Shown one piece after another: positions 6,599 through 12,947 of a stretch of DNA of 12,947 bases; position 1 is the first letter of the stretch, and every line of letters starts with the position of its first letter. Under the pieces are notes generated by a model. It had not been told where the DNA came from and did no database searches. It saw only the letters and a program-made list of their open reading frames with translations. The stretch comes from Actinomycetes bacterium (lineage in GTDB: Bacteria; Actinomycetota; Actinomycetes; Actinomycetales; Micrococcaceae): NCBI GenBank assembly GCA_023426375.1, contig JAFAAV010000029.1, positions 1 through 12,947 on the forward strand, read 5' to 3'. The position numbers were made by a program, and so were the translations under genes.

Positions 6599-7599
6599 CG
6601 GGGATCACTTCCTGAGACTTCCAAGAACACGTCCTCCAGGGACCGAGGTTGCACGCTGAGGGTTTCGGGAACGGTGTCGTTCAGGGTCGCCCACTCGGTG
6701 ATTTCGCGGATCTGGGCGGCGGTGAGTTCTCCGGTGAGAGTCACGGTGCGGTCCTTCACGGTCCACTCGATCTCCCGATAGGACTCCGATTGCCACGGTG
6801 GGCGTTCTCGAAGGTCGACGGCGCGCTGTTCCGGCAGCGTCACCGTCATGACCACGGGTGCGTGCTGTTCGGCGCTGACCAGGTCAGCGACCGTGCCCTG
6901 CGCGGCGACCGAGCCGTGGTGGACGATGTAGACGTAATCGGCGAGCCGAGCGGCGTCGTCCATCAGGTGGGTGGTCAAGATGATGCAGGTGCCGGCGTCG
7001 CGCAACTGAGCGATCAGGTCGAACACGATCTGACGTGACTGGGGGTCCAACCCGGCCGAGGGCTCGTCGAGGAACAGGACCTCGGGGCGGCCGATGAGCG
7101 CGGCGGCCAGACCCACGCGCTGACGCTGGCCACCCGAAAGGCGTCGGATGGACGTGGTGGCGAACGGTTCAATGCCCAGCAAGTCGACCAATTCATTGAC
7201 CGGGCGGGGATCCTTGTACAACCGGCTGACGTGACGAAGCAGCTCCATGGGACGCACGGCCTGGGGGAGACCGCCGTCCTGCAGCATCACGCCCACGCGC
7301 GCTCGAACATCCGGCGATGCCTGCCACGGATCTTCGTTGAGGAGGCGCACCGTGCCGGAGGTGGGGCGCAACAGTCCCTGTGCGCACTGCAAAGTGGTGG
7401 TTTTTCCGGCCCCGTTGGCACCCAACAACGCGGTGACCTGGCCGTGCCGGGCCGCCATGCTGAGCCCGTTGACCGCGTGCACCTGCCGACCTTTGCGTTC
7501 GAAGGTCTTGGACAGATCGGTGATGTGGAGAGCCGGGGTCTCAGCACCGGAATCGGCATCCGGTGCCTGTTGAGTGGGAGCAGCGTGGTTCAGCACCAC
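6595..7599 (-). CDS. ABC-2 type exporter, ATP-binding subunit
   Basis: This 334-residue ATPase (CcmA/DrrA-like) powers the permease encoded directly downstream. The sequence shows Walker A GANGAGKTT (60-68), Q-loop Gln107 in MLQDGG, signature LSGGQ (154-158), Walker B LFLDEP (175-180), D-loop SAGLD and switch His211 in TTHLMDD. The nucleotide-binding domain ends near 240 and is followed by a ~90-residue C-terminal domain ending in LEDVFLEVSG, the usual tail of drug-exporter ATPases. The start is GTG: either 7599 or, one codon later, 7596. TAGACT lies exactly six bases before the 7596 GTG, so a leaderless transcript would favour 7596; no Shine-Dalgarno sequence supports either. It is transcribed away from sufR, from a shared 198 bp region. 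The drug-exporter likeness is a family trait and does not prove the substrate. Confidence 0.92.
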   Translation of the reverse strand: MVLNHAAPTQQAPDADSGAETPALHITDLSKTFERKGRQVHAVNGLSMAARHGQVTALLGANGAGKTTTLQCAQGLLRPTSGTVRLLNEDPWQASPDVRARVGVMLQDGGLPQAVRPMELLRHVSRLYKDPRPVNELVDLLGIEPFATTSIRRLSGGQRQRVGLAAALIGRPEVLFLDEPSAGLDPQSRQIVFDLIAQLRDAGTCIILTTHLMDDAARLADYVYIVHHGSVAAQGTVADLVSAEQHAPVVMTVTLPEQRAVDLRERPPWQSESYREIEWTVKDRTVTLTGELTAAQIREITEWATLNDTVPETLSVQPRSLEDVFLEVSGSDPR

Positions 7600-7602
7600 G
7601 AC

Positions 7603-7608
7603 AGTCTA
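7603..7608 (-). promoter_or_regulatory. -10 box of the ABC exporter operon, leaderless geometry
   Basis: Read on the minus strand this is TAGACT. The GTG at 7596 starts exactly six bases further on, and the GTG at 7599 three bases further on. The spacing fits a transcript that begins at the start codon 7596. I see no convincing -35 at 16-19 bases upstream. Confidence 0.4.
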
Positions 7609-7667
7609 TGCGGTGGCACCTGAACCTCTCGTGTGAGGCGGATCCCACGAATGGAAGGACAGCCTTA

Positions 7668-7697
7668 TTGGATTGGGAATGGATTAGCGCATACCCT
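7668..7697 (+). promoter_or_regulatory. Candidate sufR/suf operon promoter
   Basis: TTGGAT (7668-7673) and TACCCT (7692-7697) are spaced by 18 bases and could form a weak promoter, with a start near 7704 and a leader of about 94 bases before the chosen sufR ATG. The -35 matches only three of six bases. The -10 lies within an inverted repeat (ATAC 7691-7694, GTAT 7704-7707), a plausible operator position. Confidence 0.25.
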
Positions 7698-7731
7698 TGT
7701 TGTGTATTGCAGATCCGCAGCAGTGTGGATC
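7691..7731. promoter_or_regulatory. Two inverted repeats, candidate SufR operator
   Basis: The first is ATAC (7691-7694) and GTAT (7704-7707) around a nine-base centre. The second is GATCC (7712-7716) and GGATC (7727-7731) around ten bases, extended inward by CA/TG after one mismatch. Both lie where an autoregulating SufR would bind to block the suf operon and perhaps the divergent exporter. Short inverted repeats arise easily by chance, and I cannot match either one with certainty to a published SufR box. Confidence 0.3.
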
Positions 7732-7797
7732 GTCACCATGGGCCGATCATCGAATCCCGCCCACACCGCAAGCAATCTTGAGGATGTCCCACACAGC

Positions 7798-8565
7798 ATG
7801 AGTTCCCAAGCAACGGAACACGCCACTTCGGTGCGCGCAGACCACGACGAGACCACTCGTTCGCGGGTGCTGTCTCTGGTGCTTGCTCACGGCCCCGTCT
7901 CAGCGGCTCAGATCGCCAAGGACCTCGGGCTGACTCCGGCAGCCGTCCGCCGACACTTGGACGCACTGGAAGCCGAACAGATCATCGAGGTCTCCCTGGT
8001 GCGCACCACTCCGGGCGGAGCGGGACGACCCGCGCGACGCTACGTGGTGGCCGCAGAGGGGCACGATCAGCTGGGCAACGATTACCTCAGCTTGGCCCGC
8101 AAGGCGATGCTCGCTCTCGAAGAGACCGGCGGTAACGAGCTGGTCCACGAGTTCGTGGCCGAACGCATCCAAGAGATGTCGGAGAGGTACCGCCCCGTGA
8201 TCAACGCGGCCGGGCCCGACGTCGAAGACCGCCTCAATGCCTTGACCGCAGAGATGAGCCGCGACGGCTTTGCCGCCTCGCACACCACCGTGACCCCGCG
8301 AGGCCCCAAGGGTGTGAGCATGCGCTCCGCCCAGCTGTGCCAGGGCCACTGCCCGGTGCGGGAGATCGCGGCGGAGTACCCCGATTTTTGTGAACTGGAA
8401 ACGTCCATGATCGCCCAACTACTGGGCGTGGACGTGCGCAGGCTGTCGACCATGGCCGCCGGCGCCCACGTTTGCACCACACACGTACCGTTGCAGCGCC
8501 GCTCAACGGCAGCGACCACCCCAACTAACCAACAACCGCACGACAAGGAGGGTTGTCATGACTGA
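7798..8565 (+). CDS. sufR: SufR-type Fe-S-sensing transcriptional repressor
   Basis: This is a DeoR/ArsR-like winged-helix regulator of 255 residues that probably represses the suf operon when Fe-S supply is adequate. The N-terminal helix-turn-helix is clear: VSAAQIAKDLGLTPAAVRRHLDALE (about 34-58), followed by a wing containing GGAGRPARRY. The C-terminal half carries the cluster ligands C181, C185, C198 and C226 (CX3C-X12-C-X27-C), a spacing that, from memory, equals that of M. tuberculosis SufR (Rv1460). A fifth cysteine, C253, lies in the tail. I chose ATG 7798 because the conserved part begins soon after and GAGGA lies 13 bases upstream, which is rather far. ATG 7738 or the start at 7633 would add 20 or 55 poorly conserved residues. 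Its last eight bases overlap sufB, so the two are translationally coupled. Confidence 0.9.
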   Translation: MSSQATEHATSVRADHDETTRSRVLSLVLAHGPVSAAQIAKDLGLTPAAVRRHLDALEAEQIIEVSLVRTTPGGAGRPARRYVVAAEGHDQLGNDYLSLARKAMLALEETGGNELVHEFVAERIQEMSERYRPVINAAGPDVEDRLNALTAEMSRDGFAASHTTVTPRGPKGVSMRSAQLCQGHCPVREIAAEYPDFCELETSMIAQLLGVDVRRLSTMAAGAHVCTTHVPLQRRSTAATTPTNQQPHDKEGCHD

Positions 8566-10033
8566 GCGCACCGTTCCCGCGGACACCGCGGGCAATAAGC
8601 CAGAAGACACCGTGATCTCCGAGATCCTGGAAATGAACCCGGAGCTCGAGGGGATCGGCCAGTACCAGTACGGCTGGGCGGACAAGAACGACGCCGGTGC
8701 CTCGGCACGCCGCGGCGTTGACGCTGACGTTGTCCGGGACATCTCGGACAAGAAGAGCGAACCCGAGTGGATGCTCAACCTGCGTCTGAAGGGCCTGAAG
8801 TTCTTCGACCGCAAGCCCATGCCCACTTGGGGCGCGGACCTGTCCGGCATCGACTTCGACAACATCAAGTACTTCGTTCGTTCCACCGAGCAGCAGGCCG
8901 GTTCGTGGGAAGAGTTGCCCGAGGACATCCGGAACACGTACGAGAAGCTGGGCATCCCCGAGGCCGAGCGCAACCGCTTGGTGGCCGGTGTGGCAGCTCA
9001 GTACGAGTCCGAGGTGGTCTACCACCAGATCCGCGAGGACCTGGAGCGCCAGGGTGTCATCTTCATGGACACCGACACCGCTCTGAAGGAGCACCCGGAG
9101 TTCTTCGAAGAGTACTTCGGCACCGTGATCCCGGTGGGCGACAATAAGTTCGCCGCTCTGAACACGGCCGTGTGGTCCGGTGGTTCCTTCGTGTACGTGC
9201 CCAAGGGCGTTCACGTGGACATCCCGCTGCAGGCCTACTTCCGTATCAACACGGAGAACATGGGCCAGTTCGAGCGCACCCTGATCATTGCCGATGAGGA
9301 CTCCTACGTTCACTACATCGAGGGCTGCACCGCGCCGATCTACAAGACCGACTCGCTGCACTCCGCCGTGGTGGAGATCATCTGCAAGAAGAACGCCCGC
9401 GTTCGCTACACGACCATCCAAAACTGGTCCAACAACGTGTACAACCTGGTGACCAAGCGCGCCATTGCACACGAGGGCGCCACCATGGAGTGGGTCGACG
9501 GCAACATCGGCTCCAAGGTCACCCAGAAGTACCCGGCCGTCTACATGACCGGTGAGCACGCTCGCGGTGAGACCCTGTCCATCGCGTTCGCCGGCGAGGG
9601 CCAGCACCAGGACACCGGTTCCAAGATGGTGCACATCGCTCCGAACACCTCTTCCTCCATCGTCTCCAAGTCGGTGGCCCGTAACGGTGGCCGGTCCGCG
9701 TACCGCGGTCTGGTCCAGGTGCGTGAGGGTGCCAAGCACTCCAAGTCCAATGTGGTGTGTGACGCCTTGCTGGTGGACACCATTTCCCGTTCGGACACGT
9801 ACCCGTACGTGGACATCCGCGAGGACGACGTCACCATGGGCCACGAGGCCACGGTGTCCCGTGTGTCCGAGGAGCAGTTGTTCTACCTCATGCAGCGCGG
9901 TATGGCCGAAGAAGAGGCCATGGCCATGATCGTCCGTGGATTCGTGGAGCCCATTGCTCGCGAGCTGCCCATGGAGTACGCCCTTGAACTCAACCGCCTG
10001 ATCGAATTGCAGATGGAAGGATCCGTTGGCTGA
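8558..10033 (+). CDS. sufB: Fe-S cluster assembly scaffold protein SufB
   Basis: This 491-residue protein is the scaffold subunit of the cytosolic SufBC2D complex, on which Fe-S clusters are built from persulfide sulfur. The core beta-helix and the C-terminal helical SufC-binding region are complete. C257 (EGCTAP) corresponds to the sulfur-accepting E. coli C254. C401 (CDALLVD) and E430 (MGHEATVS) correspond to E. coli C405 and E434, which form the cluster site with a SufD histidine. The end (ALELNRLIELQMEG) is typical. An almost perfect Shine-Dalgarno sequence, AAGGAGGG (8545-8552), precedes the ATG by five bases. It overlaps sufR by eight bases and sufD by eight. Unlike the M. tuberculosis SufB gene, it carries no intein; the reading frame is continuous at normal length. 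Confidence 0.97.
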   Translation: MTERTVPADTAGNKPEDTVISEILEMNPELEGIGQYQYGWADKNDAGASARRGVDADVVRDISDKKSEPEWMLNLRLKGLKFFDRKPMPTWGADLSGIDFDNIKYFVRSTEQQAGSWEELPEDIRNTYEKLGIPEAERNRLVAGVAAQYESEVVYHQIREDLERQGVIFMDTDTALKEHPEFFEEYFGTVIPVGDNKFAALNTAVWSGGSFVYVPKGVHVDIPLQAYFRINTENMGQFERTLIIADEDSYVHYIEGCTAPIYKTDSLHSAVVEIICKKNARVRYTTIQNWSNNVYNLVTKRAIAHEGATMEWVDGNIGSKVTQKYPAVYMTGEHARGETLSIAFAGEGQHQDTGSKMVHIAPNTSSSIVSKSVARNGGRSAYRGLVQVREGAKHSKSNVVCDALLVDTISRSDTYPYVDIREDDVTMGHEATVSRVSEEQLFYLMQRGMAEEEAMAMIVRGFVEPIARELPMEYALELNRLIELQMEGSVG

Positions 10034-11339
10034 TATGTCCACAACCGACCAGACCGTACGACACGGTAAAGAAGCCGCCGACAAGGTGGACGGTGTCCCC
10101 ACGGGTGAGGATCGCGTTGCCATTCCGGGCATGAGCCAGGAAGGTGAAGTTCTCCAGGAGGGCCGCAACCAGGCCGGTGAGCCGGAGATCCGGCACACCC
10201 AGCACGGTGACATCTCCGGTGTCCCGGACTCCTCCCGCGCGGGCCGTTTCACCTCCTACAAGGTGGAAGAATTCCCCAAGTTGACCCCCAAGCTCGAGGA
10301 CTGGCGGTTCACCCCGCTCAAGCGTCTCAAGGGCTTGGACGAGGTCGAGCTGACCGGTGCCGCACCCGCCGTCGAGGTCGTCTCGGGCGAGGGCCAGGTC
10401 ACCGTGACCACCGTGGGGCGCGACGACGCTCGCATCGGGAAGGCCGGCATCCCCGAGGATCGTGTCTCCGCCAACGCGTGGAGCGCCTTCACCGAGGCCA
10501 CCGTCGTGTCCGTTCCGGCCAACGTCGAGGCCGATCAGCCGCTGCTGATCGACATCAACGGCTCGTCCATGGACCCGGCCGCCCAGCACATTGTGATCGA
10601 GTCCGGTGCCAACTCCAGCGCCCTGGTGGTGCTGCGTCACCGCGGCCAGGCCGTGCTGTCCCAGAACGTCGAGTTCCAGGTGGACGAGGGCTCCAAGCTG
10701 ACCGTGGTGTCGATCCAGGAATGGGACGACAACTCGGTGCACGCCTCCGCTCAGCAGGCCACCATTCAGCGTGATGGCTCCTTCAAGCACGTGCTGATCT
10801 CTCTGGGTGGCGATCTGGTGCGCGTCACGCCGTCGACCCGCTTTGCCGCCCAGGGTGGCAACGTGGAGATGTACGGCCTGACCTTCGTGGACGAAGGCCA
10901 GCACCTCGAGTCTCGTTTGTTCGTGGACCACTCGCAGCCGCGCTGCCGCTCCCGCGTGACCTACAAGTCCGCGCTGCAGGGCGAGAACGCGCACGGCGTG
11001 TGGGTGGGCGACGTCCTGATCCGCGCCGAGGCCGAGGGCACCGACACCTACGAGCTCAACCGCAACCTGATCCTCAATGACGGTCCCCGCATGGATTCCG
11101 TCCCCAACCTGGAGATCGAAACCGGCCTGATCGCCGGCGCCGGTCACGCATCCACCACGGGTCAGCTGGACGATGAGCACCTCTACTACCTGATGTCTCG
11201 CGGTATCCCGGAGGACGACGCCCGCCGCCTGGTGGTTCGTGGCTTCCTGTTCGAGATCATCCAGCAGATCGGTGTGGAGTCCATCGAGGAACAGCTGCGC
11301 ACCAGCGTTGAAGAAGAGCTCGCGCGTCACGAGAACTGA
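10026..11339 (+). CDS. sufD: Fe-S cluster assembly protein SufD
   Basis: SufD is the SufB paralogue that pairs with SufB in the SufBC2D scaffold and is needed for iron entry. The protein has 437 residues. The first ~70 are hydrophilic and poorly conserved. FPKLTPKLEDWRFTPLKRL (about 83-101) is the typical N-terminal entry, followed by the beta-helix core. SVPNLEIETGLIAGAGHASTTGQLD includes H374, the counterpart of E. coli H360 at the SufB-SufD cluster site. It ends in the conserved YYLMSRGIPEDDARRLVVRGF helix region. I prefer TTG 10026: GGAAGG (10015-10020) is five bases upstream and the eight-base overlap with sufB mirrors the sufR/sufB one. ATG 10035, three codons later, is the alternative. 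Only one cysteine is present (C317). Confidence 0.95.
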   Translation: MADMSTTDQTVRHGKEAADKVDGVPTGEDRVAIPGMSQEGEVLQEGRNQAGEPEIRHTQHGDISGVPDSSRAGRFTSYKVEEFPKLTPKLEDWRFTPLKRLKGLDEVELTGAAPAVEVVSGEGQVTVTTVGRDDARIGKAGIPEDRVSANAWSAFTEATVVSVPANVEADQPLLIDINGSSMDPAAQHIVIESGANSSALVVLRHRGQAVLSQNVEFQVDEGSKLTVVSIQEWDDNSVHASAQQATIQRDGSFKHVLISLGGDLVRVTPSTRFAAQGGNVEMYGLTFVDEGQHLESRLFVDHSQPRCRSRVTYKSALQGENAHGVWVGDVLIRAEAEGTDTYELNRNLILNDGPRMDSVPNLEIETGLIAGAGHASTTGQLDDEHLYYLMSRGIPEDDARRLVVRGFLFEIIQQIGVESIEEQLRTSVEEELARHEN

Positions 11340-11384
11340 CTCGTAGACCGCCCACCAAAACTTTTACCCAAGGAGAATCACCAC

Positions 11385-12146
11385 ATGTCTGTACTGGAGA
11401 TCAAGGACCTCCACGCGTCCGTCATCCTGGACGACGAGACCACCAAGCCCATCCTCAAGGGCGTGAACCTCACCATCAATTCCGGTGAAGTGCACGCGAT
11501 CATGGGCCCCAACGGTTCCGGTAAGTCCACGCTGGCTTCGACCATTGCCGGTCACCCCAAGTTCCAGGTCGATTCCGGTTCCGTGACCCTGGATGGTCAG
11601 GATGTCCTGGAGATGTCCGTGGACGAGCGTGCTCGTGCCGGCCTGTTCCTGGCCATGCAGTACCCGGTGGAGATCCCCGGTGTGACCACCTCGAACTTCC
11701 TGCGTTCGGCCAAGACCGCGATCGACGGCGAGGCCCCCTCGCTGCGCACCTGGACCAAGGACGTCAAGGCTTCCATGGAGAAGCTGAAGATCGATCCGGC
11801 CATGATCCAGCGCAACGTCAACGAAGGCTTCTCGGGTGGCGAGAAGAAGCGCCACGAGATCCTTCAGCTGGAACTGCTGCGCCCCAAGATGGCTCTGCTG
11901 GACGAGACCGACTCCGGTCTTGACGTGGACGCCCTCAAGGTCGTCTCGGAAGGCGTGAACCGTGCGCTCACCGAGCAGAACACCGGCATCATGCTGATCA
12001 CCCACTACACCCGCATCCTGCGTTACATCAAGCCGCAGTTCGTGCACGTCTTCGCGGATGGCCGCATTGTGGACGAGGGCGGCCCCGAGTTGGCTGATCG
12101 CCTTGAAGAAGAGGGTTACGACCGCTACATGAGCGTGGCCAAGTAA
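11385..12146 (+). CDS. sufC: Fe-S assembly ATPase SufC
   Basis: SufC is the cytosolic ABC-type ATPase that binds SufB and SufD and drives the conformational change that opens the cluster site; it is not a transporter. It has 253 residues, normal for the family. Walker A GPNGSGKST spans 41-49, Q-loop Gln92 sits in MQYP, the signature is FSGGEKKR (149-156), Walker B MALLDE ends in catalytic Glu174, the D-loop is SGLD (177-180) and the switch His207 is in LITHYTRIL. The FSGGEKKR signature and the DETDSGLDVDAL form are diagnostic of SufC. AGGAG (11371-11375) lies nine bases before the ATG. The gap to sufD is 45 bases and to sufT 36, so the gene is within the operon. In many Actinobacteria sufS and sufU follow here; they are absent. 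Confidence 0.97.
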   Translation: MSVLEIKDLHASVILDDETTKPILKGVNLTINSGEVHAIMGPNGSGKSTLASTIAGHPKFQVDSGSVTLDGQDVLEMSVDERARAGLFLAMQYPVEIPGVTTSNFLRSAKTAIDGEAPSLRTWTKDVKASMEKLKIDPAMIQRNVNEGFSGGEKKRHEILQLELLRPKMALLDETDSGLDVDALKVVSEGVNRALTEQNTGIMLITHYTRILRYIKPQFVHVFADGRIVDEGGPELADRLEEEGYDRYMSVAK

Positions 12147-12182
12147 CCTGCCTTTCACCACGTCGCTTGAGGAGGGTTCCAG

Positions 12183-12545
12183 ATGAGCGAAACCACCGAA
12201 GAAACACTGTCCGCCGAGGCCCCGGGCCCCAACGGTCAGCCGTCCCTGAACGAGGTCAAGACCGCGTTGGAAAACGTGATCGACCCCGAGCTGGGCGTCA
12301 ACATTGTTGACCTGGGCCTGCTGTACGGCCTGGTCTACCAGGACGACAATTCACTGCGCCTGGACATGACTCTGACTACCGCAGCGTGCCCGCTGCAGGA
12401 CGTGATCGAGGAACAGGTTTCGCAGAACCTGGGAACCATCATCGACGAGTGGCACGTGAACTGGGTCTGGATGCCGCCGTGGGGTCCCGAGCGGATCACC
12501 GAGGACGGGCGCGATCAAATGCGTGCCCTGGGCTTCAACATTTAG
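12183..12545 (+). CDS. sufT: MIP18/DUF59 Fe-S assembly factor SufT
   Basis: This 120-residue protein belongs to the MIP18 (DUF59) family, whose bacterial member SufT helps load Fe-S clusters onto client proteins. After an acidic ~20-residue extension, the domain shows NVIDPELGVNIVDLGLLY (31-48) with Asp34 and Glu36. TLTTAACPLQD follows, in which Cys69 is the single conserved cysteine likely to contact the cluster, and near the C-terminus comes WMPPWGPERITEDGRDQMRALGF. A strong RBS (GGAGGG, 12170-12175) precedes the ATG. It is the last gene of the suf operon, 36 bases after sufC and just before the terminator hairpin. A related family, PaaD of the phenylacetate pathway, has the same fold; the suf context decides the call. 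Confidence 0.92.
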   Translation: MSETTEETLSAEAPGPNGQPSLNEVKTALENVIDPELGVNIVDLGLLYGLVYQDDNSLRLDMTLTTAACPLQDVIEEQVSQNLGTIIDEWHVNWVWMPPWGPERITEDGRDQMRALGFNI

Positions 12546-12565
12546 TCCGGTTCTCATCAGCGCGA

Positions 12566-12592
12566 GGGCGCGGGGTCTCTGACCTCGCGCCC
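12566..12592 (+). terminator. Intrinsic terminator of the suf operon
   Basis: GGGCGCGGGGTC (12566-12577) pairs with GACCTCGCGCCC (12581-12592) in a 12 bp stem with one G-U pair and a three-base TCT loop. TTT follows directly, and the pairing can extend by one A-T. The stem is very stable though the T tract is short. It begins 20 bases after the sufT stop and separates suf from the lldD-like gene. An alternative perfect 8 bp pairing, GCGCGAGG (12560-12567) with CCTCGCGC (12583-12590), competes with it. Confidence 0.85.
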
Positions 12593-12684
12593 TTTCGCGT
12601 GTCCGGGACGTTCAGATTTTCGACGACGACGCCGCTCGCTTCCTTTCCTGCGTTGCCCGGCTGCGGTGTTAGGTTCGGAATCAA

Positions 12685-12695
12685 AGATGTGATCT
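12685..12695. promoter_or_regulatory. Short palindrome before the lldD RBS
   Basis: AGAT-GTG-ATCT is a perfect four-base-arm palindrome that ends one base before the ribosome binding site of the lldD-like gene. It sits where a GntR- or other-type repressor might act. TAGGTT (12670-12675) just upstream is a possible -10 box, without a good -35. The arms are short and chance occurrence is likely. Confidence 0.15.
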
Positions 12696-12705
12696 AGGAG
12701 AGGAC

Positions 12706-12947
12706 GTGGCCGTGGAACGGCACCTACCCCAGTTGTCCGAACTCAAGCCGCTCATGCAGTTCGGCAAGTTCAACCCGGACCGCAGGGCCGCCCGGCTCGC
12801 GAAGGCCGCCGATATCGAAGCACTCAGGGCGATTGCGCGGCGTCGTACCCCCAAGCCCGCGTTCGACTACGTGGACGGCGCGGCCGGTCTGGAACTGACG
12901 TACAAGCGCAGCCGCGAGGCCTTCGAATCCGTGGAGCTGCTGCCCAA
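12706..12947 (+). CDS. lldD: FMN-dependent alpha-hydroxy-acid dehydrogenase (L-lactate dehydrogenase-like), 5' part only
   Basis: The reading frame is open to the right edge, giving about 80 residues of a protein that is normally about 400 long. The start is VERHLPQLSELKPLMQF and continues to ALRAIARRRTPKPAFDYVDGAAGLELTYKRSREAFESVELLP. The segment R(R/T)P..AFDYVDGAA..E..Y is the N-terminal hallmark of the FMN-dependent alpha-hydroxy-acid dehydrogenases. The LSEL..LM.F stretch before it is typical of the actinobacterial members called LldD, which oxidise L-lactate and pass electrons to the quinone pool. The catalytic His and the FMN-binding barrel lie outside the window. Two in-frame GTG codons, 12706 and 12712, share AGGAGAGG (12696-12703). 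With 12712 the spacing is eight bases; with 12706 the AGGAG part sits five bases away. It lies behind the suf terminator, so it probably has its own promoter. Confidence 0.82.
   Translation, partial: MAVERHLPQLSELKPLMQFGKFNPDRRAARLAKAADIEALRAIARRRTPKPAFDYVDGAAGLELTYKRSREAFESVELLP

Noticed and set aside
8558..10033. Intein in sufB, as in M. tuberculosis
   Set aside because: The frame has normal SufB length and no intein motifs interrupt it.
8525..11330. Open frames of 575 and 446 codons on the - strand across sufB and sufD
   Set aside because: Both are exact antisense shadows of sufB and sufD, with low-complexity His/Gly/Val/Leu-rich translations and no recognisable domain.
11364..12161. A 265-codon open frame on the - strand over sufC
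   Set aside because: Antisense shadow of sufC, which has all its ABC motifs on the + strand.

Overview
The window reads as chromosomal DNA of a GC-rich Actinobacterium. The protein sequences and the gene order look most like the Micrococcaceae (Arthrobacter/Kocuria/Rothia relatives); I cannot fix the genus. GTG and TTG starts, TANNNT -10 boxes and at least one apparently leaderless gene fit this. The first 50 bases are an artificial-looking run of T, G and C, so the window probably starts at a contig edge.

Layout: tkt (transketolase, -) and ctaB (heme O synthase, +) diverge from a shared ~300 bp promoter region. A DapA-superfamily aldolase gene (+) follows ctaB. It converges on ctaA (heme A synthase, -), which follows in the same direction a two-gene ABC-2 type exporter (permease and ATPase, -, 4-base ATGA overlap). 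The exporter diverges from the suf operon (+): sufR (Fe-S-sensing repressor), sufB, sufD, sufC and sufT. A strong hairpin terminator closes the operon. The 5' end of an lldD-like FMN-dependent alpha-hydroxy-acid dehydrogenase gene (+) runs off the right edge.

The logic is respiratory and metal cofactor supply. CtaB and CtaA convert heme B to heme O and then heme A for the aa3 oxidase. SufBCD is the Fe-S scaffold, SufT a maturation factor and SufR the likely feedback repressor. The same order (tkt, ctaB, ctaA, ABC exporter, sufR-sufBDC) is known from Mycobacterium tuberculosis (Rv1449c to Rv1466), so most of the window is a conserved actinobacterial block. It departs from that order in two ways: the aldolase gene sits between ctaB and ctaA, and sufS and sufU are missing between sufC and sufT.

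I found no clearly new system. The most interesting points are the DapA-like gene, which lacks the arginine diagnostic of true DapA and has an apparent leaderless promoter overlapped by an iron-box-like sequence; a 17 bp direct repeat upstream of ctaA; inverted repeats in the exporter/sufR promoter region; and the desulfurase-less suf operon. No tRNA, rRNA, CRISPR array, insertion sequence or phage gene was seen.
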